Under the pieces are notes generated by a model. It was not told where the DNA came from, did not search any database, and was given only the letters and a program-made list of their open reading frames with translations. The position numbers were made by a program, and so were the translations under genes. Below, in pieces: positions 1 to 9,034 of a DNA stretch of 64,000 nucleotides; the first letter of the stretch is position 1; each line of letters begins with the position of its first letter. The DNA comes from CAXBBB01 sp963793245 (GTDB taxonomy: Bacteria > Bacteroidota > Rhodothermia > Rhodothermales > BA12): assembly GCA_963793245.1 (NCBI GenBank), contig CAWBZG010000004.1, positions 62,001 to 126,000 of the forward strand, in the 5' to 3' direction.

Positions 1-1
1 G

Positions 2-646
2 CCCGAAGCCCTATTCGAGAGCGCGATGCGCCACGTCGAGATCTGCCAGAAAAACGGCTTCGAAGACCTGATCATATCGGTCAAGCACTCGGACGTGTAC
101 TTCATGATTCAGAGCTACCGCCTGCTCGCCGAGCGGACAGATTATCCGCTGCACTTGGGCGTGACCGAGAGCGGCAGCCTCCAGAACGGAACGATCAAGA
201 GCAGCATCGGCATCGGCACCCTGCTCGCCGACGGCATCGGCGATACCATCCGCGTCAGCCTCGCCGCCGACAGCATCCACGAGGTCGAAGTCGGCCACCA
301 GATTCTCAAGTCGCTTCGGATGGGACGCCCCGGCGTCAACGTCATCGCCTGCCCGACATGTGGGCGGTTGGCGAGCGATCTGTTCACCGTCGTCAACGAA
401 GTCGAGGCGGCGATTAAAGAACGGAAGTTCGAGAAAAACCTCAACGTGGCGCTGATGGGCTGCGCCGTCAACGGTCCGGGCGAGGCAGCGGGCGCTGACC
501 TGGGCGTGAGTCTGGGACGCGGACGCGCGCACCTGTTCAAACGCGGCGAAACCATCGGCACAGTCGAAGAAGGCGAGATTGTCAGCGCCGTCCTCGAACT
601 GATCGAAAACTGGGACGAAGAGCCGGTCGAGATTCCCGAAGGTTGA
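2..646 (+). CDS. ispG: 4-hydroxy-3-methylbut-2-en-1-yl diphosphate synthase, C-terminal part
   Basis: Cytoplasmic [4Fe-4S] enzyme of the MEP isoprenoid pathway that reductively opens MEcPP to HMBPP. The gene enters the window already in frame, so its N-terminus is missing. About 214 residues remain, covering the end of the TIM barrel and the C-terminal cluster domain. The cluster cysteines are visible in CPTCGR and in MGCAVNGPGEA, the family signature. The protein ends with a short acidic tail after the conserved LIENW region, as expected. A strong hairpin follows the stop. Isoprenoids from this pathway feed undecaprenyl diphosphate synthase, encoded near 49.6 kb. Identification is firm. Confidence 0.96.
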   Translation, partial: PEALFESAMRHVEICQKNGFEDLIISVKHSDVYFMIQSYRLLAERTDYPLHLGVTESGSLQNGTIKSSIGIGTLLADGIGDTIRVSLAADSIHEVEVGHQILKSLRMGRPGVNVIACPTCGRLASDLFTVVNEVEAAIKERKFEKNLNVALMGCAVNGPGEAAGADLGVSLGRGRAHLFKRGETIGTVEEGEIVSAVLELIENWDEEPVEIPEG

Positions 647-662
647 GGCTGAAAAACGCGAC

Positions 663-694
663 ATCGCCCGCACAACCGAAGCTGTGCGGGCGAT
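663..694. terminator. Bidirectional hairpin between ispG and a convergent lipoprotein gene
   Basis: Perfect 12-bp inverted repeat, ATCGCCCGCACA (663-674) and TGTGCGGGCGAT (683-694), with an 8-base loop. It sits 16 bp after the ispG stop and 18 bp from the stop of the gene on the opposite strand, where a shared terminator is expected. It lacks a strong T tract on either side. Confidence 0.7.
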
Positions 695-712
695 GGAGAA
701 AGTCGAGCGGTT

Positions 713-1378
713 TCAGGCGCGGGCGTCGGTGACGAGCAGCGTGGCGGAGAGCATGGCGAGAAGCGTCGTGCGGTTTACGTCATCGCTCATCTGGATCCAG
801 ACTTCGGGGGTCGAACCGAGGGCGATGGCGCTTACGATCTTGCCCATCTGCCCGACGTAGTAGCCAGTCTGGTCGTACTCGGCGAAGCCACTGCCGTTGT
901 AGTCTGTGCTGCGGACTTCGAGTTTCGTGCTTCCGCTGTTCGCCACACCCGAGAGGGCGCCGTGAGTGTCGGGACGAAGCGTGAGCGTCCACTGCTGATC
1001 CGCATCGTTGCTAGCCGATAGCGTGCAGGCGACCAGGGCTTCGGCGATGTCGGTGATCCGGGCGTCTTTGGTGCAGTCAGCGTTCCAGAGCGTGTGGTCG
1101 CCCAGCGTCAAGGAGAATCCGTACCGCTCGGCGCCGGATTGCGAGGTGGAGGCGTAGACGCCTTCGCCGAACACGTGCGGCGCGTCGGCGCGGACGTTCC
1201 AGAAGTCGGTCGCGGTGTAGGCGCCCATCTGGATGTCGCCGCTTTCGGTATGCGTGACGGCGAGCGAGGCGTGCTCGTCGAGTCCCGATGGAACGGCGAT
1301 CTGGCTCGTCTGGCAGCCGGTGAAGAGGAGCGCGCCGACGAAGGCGAACAGGGCGGTACGGGTGATCGTGCGGATCAT
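713..1378 (-). CDS. Hypothetical lipoprotein
   Basis: Predicted lipoprotein of 221 residues. From the chosen ATG the protein begins MIRTITRTALFAFVGALLFT followed by the lipobox Cys, so it should be lipidated and anchored in the envelope. An ATG nine codons upstream would put extra residues before the signal peptide and is less likely. The mature part is Thr/Ser/Gly/Asp-rich and looks like a beta-rich soluble domain; I recognise no family. It is convergent with ispG and divergent from the secreted protein at 1625. Function unknown. Confidence 0.75.
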   Translation of the reverse strand: MIRTITRTALFAFVGALLFTGCQTSQIAVPSGLDEHASLAVTHTESGDIQMGAYTATDFWNVRADAPHVFGEGVYASTSQSGAERYGFSLTLGDHTLWNADCTKDARITDIAEALVACTLSASNDADQQWTLTLRPDTHGALSGVANSGSTKLEVRSTDYNGSGFAEYDQTGYYVGQMGKIVSAIALGSTPEVWIQMSDDVNRTTLLAMLSATLLVTDARA

Positions 1379-1624
1379 GGCGATTACAGGATGCGAGCGG
1401 GCCACGTGTCGCCCTCAAGGGTCCGCGACAATGCGTCGGACAGGTGAGTGCGGGGCGAGCGGCAGGCTCGGGTTGTGTTTCTGTGAGCGCCCTTCCGGAG
1501 AGGCTTGGGTAGACCTACGGGGCGGGTGGGACGTAGTTACGCGTGTTCTCATTTCCTTCGCATTTGTGCGCCCAACGCGAACCGGCTAGTGGGCTGCGTT
1601 GATCGGATTCTTCCTCCGCGCCGA

Positions 1625-2893
1625 ATGCTCCGACTGCTACCGCTCCTCTCGCTCTGCTTTCTCCTTTCCACAGCAGCGAGCGCCCAGGAGACCGCTAGGG
1701 GAGAAGTCCGTGACGCACGCTCCAATATGCCGCTGAGTGGAGCCACGATCCAGACGCTGACTCAGTCGGCCAGCGCCGTTGCCGACGAGCGCGGACGGTG
1801 GCAACTGAGAGTGCCGCGTTTGCCGGTGCGGTTAGTCGTGCGACGCGTCGGGTTTCGCGCGGACACGTTCGATGTGACTTCCTCGGCGTCGGTCGTGATT
1901 CGGATGGAGCCTGCGCCAATCGCGCTTTCAGGCGTCGATGTAAGCGGCGAGGATCCGGCGATGGAGATCATGCGCCAAGTGCTCGCACGCAAAGCCGAAC
2001 TGATCGGGCGGCAGTTTCAGTACGGCGCCGACGTCTACGGGCGACTCCTGATCGAGAAGGAAACGGCTCTCGGCAGGCAGCCCGCGCGCCTCACCGAGAT
2101 GCGGACGCTCCTCTACGCACAAGCCGGACGCGGGGCGCGCGAGGAAGTCGTCGCGAGGCGCCGGTTACCCGATGGCGGACCCCTCCGCTTTGCCGACGCC
2201 GACGGCCTGCCTGACGTGTTCTTCGAGGACGTGCTGATTCTGGACGGCGCCGCCTACCTCAGCCCGACGCATCCCGATGCCATTGGCGCATATCAGTTTC
2301 TACTCGGAAGCCGCGTCGATTCGCTCGGACGTGAGTGGGCCGAGATGTCGTTTCGTCCGAGTGAGCGCTTTCCCCGTGGCATCCGCCCGCTGTTCGGGAG
2401 ACTGGTCGTCGCTCTACCGGATGCGATGATCGCCGAAGCCGAGATGCGTCCAGTCGACGATCCGCCGCTGCCCAACCTCGACACGTTCAGCGGAAGCTAT
2501 CACGCATGGTACACTCCTGCGTTTTCCACCGTCTGGCTCCCGTCGCGCTACGAACGCACCGCGTTTCTGACGGTGTCGGGGACGGGCCTTCGCCTGCCGC
2601 CTATCCACGTCACGCAGCGCGCCTGGGTAACGCAGTACCGCCCCGGAGAAGCCGCACCCCAAGCGACGTGGGCGCGTTCGGATCGCTTTTACAGCCCCGC
2701 CGCGTTTGGCCCAGCCAGCCTGTTTGCCCTGTATCGGCGCGATCATCCGTTCGACAGCGCCGAAGCCGACGCCGATACGTCGCTCATCGGACGGACGCTT
2801 GGGGGCGTACTGCCGCAGCGCGGAATGGGAATCGGCCTGCCGTTCATCGGCGCGATCAACAAAATCGACATCGAGGGAGAAGACGACGGCTGA
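1625..2893 (+). CDS. Secreted protein with N-terminal carboxypeptidase-regulatory-like domain
   Basis: Exported protein of 422 residues. The ATG chosen starts MLRLLPLLSLCFLLSTAASAQ, a clear signal peptide; the frame is open 40 codons further upstream but that stretch is not signal-like. Residues about 22-100 match the beta-sandwich found at the N-terminus of many Bacteroidota outer-membrane proteins: ARGEVRDARSNMPLSGATI, then a DERGRWQLRVP turn and a strand pair. The remaining 300 residues are unrecognised, without obvious catalytic motifs or TonB box. Probably an outer-membrane or periplasmic protein; role unknown. Confidence 0.75.
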   Translation: MLRLLPLLSLCFLLSTAASAQETARGEVRDARSNMPLSGATIQTLTQSASAVADERGRWQLRVPRLPVRLVVRRVGFRADTFDVTSSASVVIRMEPAPIALSGVDVSGEDPAMEIMRQVLARKAELIGRQFQYGADVYGRLLIEKETALGRQPARLTEMRTLLYAQAGRGAREEVVARRRLPDGGPLRFADADGLPDVFFEDVLILDGAAYLSPTHPDAIGAYQFLLGSRVDSLGREWAEMSFRPSERFPRGIRPLFGRLVVALPDAMIAEAEMRPVDDPPLPNLDTFSGSYHAWYTPAFSTVWLPSRYERTAFLTVSGTGLRLPPIHVTQRAWVTQYRPGEAAPQATWARSDRFYSPAAFGPASLFALYRRDHPFDSAEADADTSLIGRTLGGVLPQRGMGIGLPFIGAINKIDIEGEDDG

Positions 2894-2973
2894 TGATTCT
2901 GCAACGTCTTTCTAACAGCGAACCCGAACCGGCGGCGGTGGGGTGAAATGACTCCATTCAAACAGCCAGCAAG

Positions 2974-3315
2974 ATGACCGAAGAAGAGAAGGACAAGACG
3001 TACGACGAGTTTCGTGAGGCCGTCAACATGCAGCCCCAAGAGTTGGACGATTGGCTCTCGACCGATGACAGCAAGCGCGTCGGCCAGAAAGACGGTGGCG
3101 AGAGCGTCGGCCATGCGTCGGGGCGGCGCATCGTCGAGATCAAACGCACCCACAAGGCCGACCTGACGGACTCACAGTACGAACACATGCGCAAAGTCGT
3201 CGGCTACGTCCACCGGCACAGCGCGCAAGGACCGGACGACGATATCGCGACGAGCGATTGGCGCTATTCGCTCAAAAATTGGGGCCACGACCCCTGTAAG
3301 GACCGTGATTGCTGA
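2974..3315 (+). CDS. DUF3140 domain-containing protein
   Basis: Small charged protein of 113 residues that matches DUF3140 along its whole length. Typical features are the N-terminal EFREAVNMQPQELDDWLSTDDS segment, GESVGHASGRRIVEI, YEHMRKVVGYVHRHSAQ, and the terminal WRYSLKNWGHDP. No signal peptide or membrane segment, so cytoplasmic. The biochemical role of the family is not known to me. The gene stands alone: 80 bp after the previous stop, and convergent with aroA across a palindrome-bearing gap. Confidence 0.88.
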   Translation: MTEEEKDKTYDEFREAVNMQPQELDDWLSTDDSKRVGQKDGGESVGHASGRRIVEIKRTHKADLTDSQYEHMRKVVGYVHRHSAQGPDDDIATSDWRYSLKNWGHDPCKDRDC

Positions 3316-3343
3316 ACCGGTGACGATATCCAGCACCTTGTAC

Positions 3344-3363
3344 CGCCGTTACATGTAACGGCG
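3344..3363. repeat. 20-bp perfect palindrome between DUF3140 gene and aroA
   Basis: CGCCGTTACATGTAACGGCG is perfectly self-complementary. The surrounding segment, from GTACCGCC to GGCGCTTCG, recurs with three internal changes upstream of the first ompH gene at 53070-53097. It lies in the gap between two convergent genes. Confidence 0.7.
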
Positions 3364-3407
3364 CTTCGGTGTCTCGGACGCTGAAATACATCGATTTTCT
3401 GCGCGGT

Positions 3408-3434
3408 CGGCGGGGCATGCCTCGTCGCTACGGG
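3408..3434 (-). repeat. GCATGC-centred palindrome with CCCGTAG flank, overlapping aroA stop
   Basis: Read on the minus strand, CCCGTAG is followed by an imperfect 20-bp palindrome, CGACGAGGCATGCCCCGCCG. The TAG in the flank is the likely stop codon of aroA. The same flank and palindrome design recurs at 32898-32924 and 33008-33034, so this looks like one copy of a dispersed element. Confidence 0.55.
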
Positions 3435-4730
3435 GTGTGGCGCAGGGCGTCCAGCGTGTCGTAGAAATCGGGGAAGGAGACCGATGCGGCGTGCGGCGTC
3501 GCGGATCGTTGTGGGGCCGTCGGCGACGAGGGCGGCGACGGCGGCGCTCATGGCGATGCGGTGATCGCCGAACGACTCGACGGTGGCTCCACGTAGGTAC
3601 GCAGGCCCGGCGACGTGCAGTCCGTCCTCGAACTCTTCCACGTCGGCTCCCAGCGCGCGCATGTTTTGGGCGACGGCGGCGATGCGGTCGGTCTCTTTAA
3701 CGCGCAACTCGGCGGCATCGCGAATCGTCACGCCGCCTTCTGCCATCGCGCCGGCGACGGCGAGGATCGGCACTTCGTCGATCAGAATGGGGACCAATTC
3801 GCCGCTGACCGTCACGTGGTGCAGATTCGACGCCCGGACGCGCAGATCGCCGACCGGCTCGCCGCCAATGGTGCGTTCGTTGGACACCTCAATCGACGCG
3901 CCCATCGCACGCAGTACGTCGAGTAGCGCCGCGCGCGTCGGGTTGAGGCCGACCGACGGCAAGCGCACGTCCGATCCGGGCACGAGCGTGGCAGCGACGA
4001 GGAAGAATGCGGCGGCTGAGAAGTCGCCCGGAATCGTCCACGTTTGAGCCGGAATCGCATGTCCGCCCGCAACGGTGAGGTGGCGCTCATCGTCCATCTT
4101 AAGCGACGACAAGCCCAGCATCCGCTCCGTGTGGTCGCGCGACGGCAGCGTCTCGACGACGGTCGTCTCGCCCTGGGCAAACAGCCCGGCGAGCAGCACG
4201 CAGCTTTTTACCTGCGCCGACGGCATCGGTAGGCGGTAGGTGATACCCTGTAATTCCGAGCCGCCCCGAACGTGCAGCGGCGCGTGGCCATCGGTCGTGT
4301 CGATGCGTGCTCCCATTTCGCCCAGCGGATCGGTGACGCGTCTCATCGGGCGGCCCGACAGCGATTCGTCGCCGATCAGTGTGGCGTCGAAGGGCTGCCC
4401 GGCGAGGACGCCTGAGAGAAAGCGCATCGCCGTGCCGCTGTTGCCGCAGTCGAGTGGAGCCTGGGGCTTCGTCAGCCCGGCCAATCCGCGCCCATGGACG
4501 ACCAGCGTTCCCGGCGTCGGCTCCTCGACTTCGATGCCGAGTGCCCGCACACACGCCAGCATGCTACGCGGATCGGCAGCCGACGGAAAGTTCTCTATCG
4601 TCGACGTGCCATCGGCCAGCGCCGCCAGCAGGATCGCACGTTGCGCAATGCTCTTGTCGGGCGGCATGTGAGCCGTCCCACGGAGCGCGCGCGCGGGCGA
4701 AACGGTGCGAGAAGGGGAGGAGCCGGACAT
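3428..4730 (-). CDS. aroA: 3-phosphoshikimate 1-carboxyvinyltransferase (EPSP synthase), frameshift near 3' end
   Basis: Cytoplasmic shikimate-pathway enzyme that transfers enolpyruvyl from PEP to shikimate-3-phosphate. Motifs are complete: PDKSIAQRAILLAALADG near residue 24, NSGTAMRFLSG, the QVKSCVLLAGL stretch, and KETDRI with FGDHRIAM toward the C-terminus. After TIRDAA the frame breaks around 3486-3499. Shifting one base restores the normal family ending SVSFPDFYDTLDALRHTP and a TAG stop at 3428-3430. Without the correction the frame runs on to 3264 with no similarity to the family. The corrected length, about 433 residues, is typical, so an indel in the sequence is likely. Starts with ATG; no operon partners. 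Confidence 0.93.
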
Positions 4731-4759
4731 GGCGGATGTGTTCGTCAGATGAGAGGTGG

Positions 4760-4779
4760 CGTCGCGGCATGCTGCGACG
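4760..4779. repeat. GCATGC-centred 20-bp imperfect palindrome
   Basis: CGTCGCGGCATGCTGCGACG is a palindrome apart from one mismatched pair. It sits in the 58-bp gap between aroA and the adenosine deaminase gene on the same strand. It shares spacing and centre with the palindromes at 3408, 32905 and 33008. Confidence 0.6.
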
Positions 4780-4788
4780 AAGCGGTGC

Positions 4789-5874
4789 TCAACCGCCGTA
4801 GATCGCAGGCCGCACGTCGGCGAGCAGCGCTTGCTTCTGATCGAAGGGCAAGAACGCGTGCTCGAACGCGGCCAGTGCGACGCGACGCGTCTCGTCCGCC
4901 GTCAGTCCGCAGCGCGTGTGGGCACGCCACAGTTCTTCGGTCGTGCTCGTGCGGCTGAACAGCGTGTTGTCCGTGTTGACGCTGACGGCGACTCCGGCGC
5001 GCACGTATTCGGCGAGCGGATGCGCTTCGAAGCTCGACACGACGTGCGTCTGTACGTTTGAGGTCGGGCACATCTCGAGCGGAATCTGGTGGTCGATGAC
5101 GTACTGCATCAGCGCGGGATCGTCGCGGAGCGTGACGCCGTGGCCGATGCGGTGCGCGTGCGCCTCGAACAGCGCCGACCGAATCGACTGTGGGCCGACG
5201 CTCTCTCCGGCGTGGCACGTGATGCCCAGCAGGTTGCGATAGGCTAACTCGAACGCTTTGGCGTGTTCGGCAGGCGTGCTCGACGCCTCACCACCGGCCA
5301 GGTCGAAGCCGATAACGCCATCGAGATGCTGCTCGACGGCAACGCGCGCCTGATCGACCGAAGCCGACTGCTGGCGGTCGCGCAGTCCGCACGTGATCAC
5401 CTTGCTGATGATGCCGTAGGCGCGCTCGGCATCGGCCAGACCTTCGAGGACGGCAGTGTTGACCTGCTGCATCGACAGGCCCTCATCGGTCGCCAGGATC
5501 GGCGCGTAGCGGACTTCGAGGTAGCGCACGCCGTCCCTCGCCATGTCCTCTGCGAGTTCGTAGGCGATCCGGTGCAGCGCCGGAGCCGTCTGCATGACCG
5601 GGATCGAGTATTGAAACCACGACAGGTAGGCTTCGAGCGTCGGACTGTCGTCGACCTGAAGCAGGATTTCGTGGAGTCCGTCGACCGTATCGGCGGGGAG
5701 AATGTCCAGCTTGCCTTGCTGCCGCGCGAGGTCGAGGAGCGTGTCGAGGCGCAGCGAGCCGTCGAGGTGGCAGTGGAGTTCGGCTTTGGGCCAGCGGGCG
5801 ATCTGGTCGCGTGTGAGCGTAGCGGAAGCCTCTGAAGGCGAGGCGGGCGAAACGGGCCGGTTTTGGGCGGGCAT
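4789..5874 (-). CDS. add: Adenosine deaminase
   Basis: Hydrolytic deaminase of adenosine (purine salvage), zinc-dependent TIM barrel. Metal and active-site motifs are all present: HCHLDGS near residue 30, TCHAGES, the RIGHGV segment, and VNTDN with the metal Asp. Length of 361 residues from the ATG at 5874 fits the family. Upstream in-frame ATGs at 5931 and 6018 would add an Arg-rich tail unlike the family, so the start just before PAQNRPVSP is preferred. Adenine deaminases share this fold, so adenosine is an inference. Monocistronic, divergent from tatA. Confidence 0.92.
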   Translation of the reverse strand: MPAQNRPVSPASPSEASATLTRDQIARWPKAELHCHLDGSLRLDTLLDLARQQGKLDILPADTVDGLHEILLQVDDSPTLEAYLSWFQYSIPVMQTAPALHRIAYELAEDMARDGVRYLEVRYAPILATDEGLSMQQVNTAVLEGLADAERAYGIISKVITCGLRDRQQSASVDQARVAVEQHLDGVIGFDLAGGEASSTPAEHAKAFELAYRNLLGITCHAGESVGPQSIRSALFEAHAHRIGHGVTLRDDPALMQYVIDHQIPLEMCPTSNVQTHVVSSFEAHPLAEYVRAGVAVSVNTDNTLFSRTSTTEELWRAHTRCGLTADETRRVALAAFEHAFLPFDQKQALLADVRPAIYGG

Positions 5875-6081
5875 AGGCAGGTGTTTCGCTGAAAGGTACG
5901 GGTGAGCGTGCGGTCGGCGTGTCGAAGCCATATGAAAGCGGACGGTGTCGCACTCCGATTGTGCAGAACCACGTACGCGCAGCCTTGAACGGATCTTGGC
6001 CGGACGCCTATCGTGCAAAACGTACTTTCCCGCGCTGTGCTCTGTATCGGCGCGCCGTTTTACCTCCCTCTGCCTTCTGCT

Positions 6082-6444
6082 ATGCCCGGACCTCTTGAAA
6101 TCGTCGCCATCCTGCTCGTCGTGCTATTGCTCTTCGGTGCCAAGCGCATTCCCGAAATCGCGCGCGGTCTAGGCAGCGGCATCCGCGAGTTTAAGGACGC
6201 CACGACCGACATCAAGCGCGAGATCACGATGGACGCTAACAGTCCGCATGCGCCGCGTCCGCAGCAGCACCTGAGCGAGCCGCGCCAACCTGCCTATCAG
6301 CCGCCGGTGACGCCCGCCGAGCAAGCCGCCGCCACGCCGCCCCCTGCGGCAGCCGCACAGCCGATGAACGACGTGCCCCCGGTGACTCCGCCCAACGCCG
6401 GTGCCGCCGCCGCTGCTGCCTCGTCGTCCTCCACCTCCGTGTAG
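6082..6444 (+). CDS. tatA: Sec-independent translocase protein TatA/TatE
   Basis: Pore-forming subunit of the twin-arginine translocon in the inner membrane. The first 19 residues, MPGPLEIVAILLVVLLLFG, are the single membrane helix. Then come AKRIPEIARGLGSGIREFKD, the conserved hinge and amphipathic helix. The tail is long and low in complexity, rich in Pro, Ala and Gln, ending in a run of Ala and Ser; 120 residues is longer than the usual 60-90. tatC is not in the window. The ATG is preceded by TTCTGCT and no Shine-Dalgarno sequence. Confidence 0.9.
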   Translation: MPGPLEIVAILLVVLLLFGAKRIPEIARGLGSGIREFKDATTDIKREITMDANSPHAPRPQQHLSEPRQPAYQPPVTPAEQAAATPPPAAAAQPMNDVPPVTPPNAGAAAAAASSSSTSV

Positions 6445-6544
6445 CTTGACTGACGCAGCACTCATCGCGCGTCTTCGTTTTCCGCTCTAAAGCTGTCACC
6501 TCGCCACGAGCTGACAGCTTTTCCTTTCCGTCAAACCGGTCCTT

Positions 6545-7977
6545 ATGCCGATCCCTTTCGCCGAAGCGCACCAGTCCCTGACCGACGGCGCGACGACTGC
6601 CGTCGATCTAGCGGACCGCTTCCTCGCGCACATCGACGACCACAACGAGCGACTCAACGCGTTCGTCGATCGTGACGACGAGGCCGTTCGGGTGCAAGCT
6701 CAGGCGGTCGACGTGCGGCTGGCGGCGGGCGACGACTTGCCACTGGCGGGGCTGATGCTCGGTGTCAAGGACACGATCTGCACGACCGACTTCCACACGA
6801 CCTGTGCGTCGACGATGCTCCGGGGGCTTCGAGTCGCTGATCGAGGCGACGGCGGTCCGCAGGTTGCGCGACGCGGGTGCCATCGTCGTCGGCAAGCTCA
6901 ACTGCGACGAGTTCGCGATGGGATCGTCGAACGAGAACAGCGTCTATCGGTCCGGCGCGCAACCCGGCGAACACCGACTTCGTGACGGGTGGAAGCTCGG
7001 GCGGAAGCGCTGCTGCCGTTGCCGCTGGACTGTGTCACGCCGCGCTGGGCAGCGACACCGGAGGCTCGATCCGCCAGCCTGCTGCGTTTTGTGGGACGGT
7101 CGGCCTTGAAGCCGACGTATGGACGTGTCTCGCGCTACGGACTCGTCGCGTTTGCCTCTTCGTTCGATTGCATCGGCCCGTTCGCACCGACGGTCAAAGA
7201 CGCGGCCCGGCTGCTCGGTGTGATGTCGGGGCGTCGATCGCTAACGACACGACCAGCGCGCCCGTCGACGTGCCGGACTTCGTGGCGTCGGTTGACAAGG
7301 GCGTAGAAGGTCTGCGCGTTGGTCTGCCCAATGAGTTTATGGGCGATGGACTCGATCCCGCCATCCGCGCTCGCATAGAAGCTGCGGCATCACATCTCGA
7401 AGCGCAGGGGGCAACGATCCACCCGGTCTCACTTCCGCACACCAAGTACGGCATCGCCGCGTATTACGTGCTGACGACAGCCGAGGCGTCGAGCAATCTG
7501 GCGCGCTACGACGGTGTCCGCTACGGTTTCCGCTCGGGCCAGACAGCCGACGACCTGGAAGCTTTCTACGTCAACAACCGCACCGAGGGCTTCGGCGACG
7601 AAGTCAAGCGGCGGATCATGCTGGGCACCTACGTGCTCTCGTCCGGCTACTACGACGCCTACTATGGAAGGGCGCAGCGCGTGCGCCGCCTGTTTCAGCA
7701 GGACTACACGCGCGCGTTCGAGCAGGTCGACGTGCTACTCACGCCCGCCACTCCAACTCCTGCATTTCGCATCGCATCGAAGACCAGCGATCCGCTCGAG
7801 ATGTACCTGAACGACGTGTACACGGTCACGGCCAACCTCGCCGGAATCCCTGGACTAGTCGTTCCCGCCGGCACGCATCCCGACAGCGGCTTGCCGATTG
7901 GCGTCCAGCTTCTCGGCCCCGCGATGGGCGAGGAGGTGGTGCTACGAGCCGGGCACGTCTTGGAATCCATGGACTAG
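6545..7977 (+). CDS. gatA: Asp-tRNA(Asn)/Glu-tRNA(Gln) amidotransferase subunit A, four frameshifts
   Basis: Amidase subunit of GatCAB, which supplies ammonia for making Asn-tRNA and Gln-tRNA. The Ser-cisSer-Lys catalytic triad regions are visible in GVKDTICT, GGSSGGSAAAVAAG and GSDTGGSIRQPAAFCG. To read the protein through, the frame must change near 6825, 6950, 7105 and 7230. The segments join into one amidase of about 476 residues, the normal length. Codon use and similarity continue unbroken, so sequencing indels are more likely than decay of an essential gene. Real gatA loss would require a second copy or AsnRS plus GlnRS. gatB and gatC are not here. Confidence 0.9.
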
Positions 7978-8037
7978 TCGCGGTTCGGACGCGCGTCGTC
8001 CGGTTATCTTTCCCCTTTCTCACTCACGCACAGATTT

Positions 8038-8916
8038 ATGTCCGTCCTCGTTGGCAACCAGACCCGCCTGATCGTCCAAGGCTTCACCGGAAAAGAAGGC
8101 TCGTTCCACGCCGAGCAGATGATCGAATACGGCACGAACATCGTCGGCGGTGTCACGCCTGGTAAAGGCGGCACGACGCACCTCGACCGTCCCGTCTTCA
8201 ACACCGTCGCCGAATCGGTCGACAAGGAAGGCGCCAACACGACCGTCATCTTCGTCCCGCCGCCGTTTGCCGCCGACGCGATCATGGAAGCCGCCGATGC
8301 CGGAATCGAAGTGATCATCTGCATCACCGAAGGCATCCCTGTTGAAGACATGCTTCCGGCGTACCACTACGTCCAGAAGAAAGGCGCCCGGCTCGTCGGC
8401 CCCAACTGCCCCGGCATCATCACGCCCGATCAGGCCAAAGTCGGCATCATGCCGACGATGATCTTCACGCCCGGCCCCGTCGGACTCGTGAGCCGCAGCG
8501 GAACGCTCACCTACGAAGCCGCCGACCAGTTGACGCGCCGCGGATTGGGCCAGTCGACCGCCATCGGAATTGGCGGCGATCCCGTCATCGGCACCAAGTT
8601 CGTCGACGCGCTCGAACTGTTCGAGAACGACCCCGAGACCGAAGCCATCGTCATGATCGGCGAGATCGGTGGAACGGCTGAAGAGGAAGCCGCCGACTAC
8701 ATCAAGGCGCACATGACCAAGCCGGTCTTCTCGTTCATCGCCGGAGCGACGGCGCCTCCCGGACGCCGCATGGGGCACGCTGGAGCCATCATCTCGGGTG
8801 GAAAAGGCACAGCCGAGGACAAGTTCGCCGCGCTCGAAGCCGCCGGAGCCGTCGTCGTCAAAAACCCCGCTCTCATCGGCGAAACCGTCGCCGAGCACCT
8901 GGGACAGACCGCGTAA
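8038..8916 (+). CDS. sucD: Succinyl-CoA ligase (ADP-forming) subunit alpha
   Basis: Alpha subunit of the TCA-cycle enzyme that interconverts succinyl-CoA and succinate with substrate-level phosphorylation. 292 residues, full length. The N-terminal CoA-binding Rossmann part includes QGFTGKEGSFH and VTPGKGG. The phosphohistidine is His247 in RRMGHAGAIISGGKGTA. GPNCPGII and SRSGTLTYEA are further family motifs. sucC is not adjacent, which is common in this group. The TATCTTTC at 8005 may belong to a promoter, but I see no convincing -33 partner. Confidence 0.97.
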   Translation: MSVLVGNQTRLIVQGFTGKEGSFHAEQMIEYGTNIVGGVTPGKGGTTHLDRPVFNTVAESVDKEGANTTVIFVPPPFAADAIMEAADAGIEVIICITEGIPVEDMLPAYHYVQKKGARLVGPNCPGIITPDQAKVGIMPTMIFTPGPVGLVSRSGTLTYEAADQLTRRGLGQSTAIGIGGDPVIGTKFVDALELFENDPETEAIVMIGEIGGTAEEEAADYIKAHMTKPVFSFIAGATAPPGRRMGHAGAIISGGKGTAEDKFAALEAAGAVVVKNPALIGETVAEHLGQTA

Positions 8917-9034
8917 TCCCTTTGCACCACATGAGCGTCGCGCTCGGCTTCGGCTGGGCGCGGCGTTTTGCGTTGAGCCGTAACCGGTGCTAGTCTGCGC
9001 CGTAGGTTTCTGAGACCTCCAACGCCTCTCGACC

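Noticed and set aside
6545..7977. gatA as a genuine pseudogene
   Set aside because: All catalytic motifs persist and the family is normally essential; indels in the sequence explain the breaks better.
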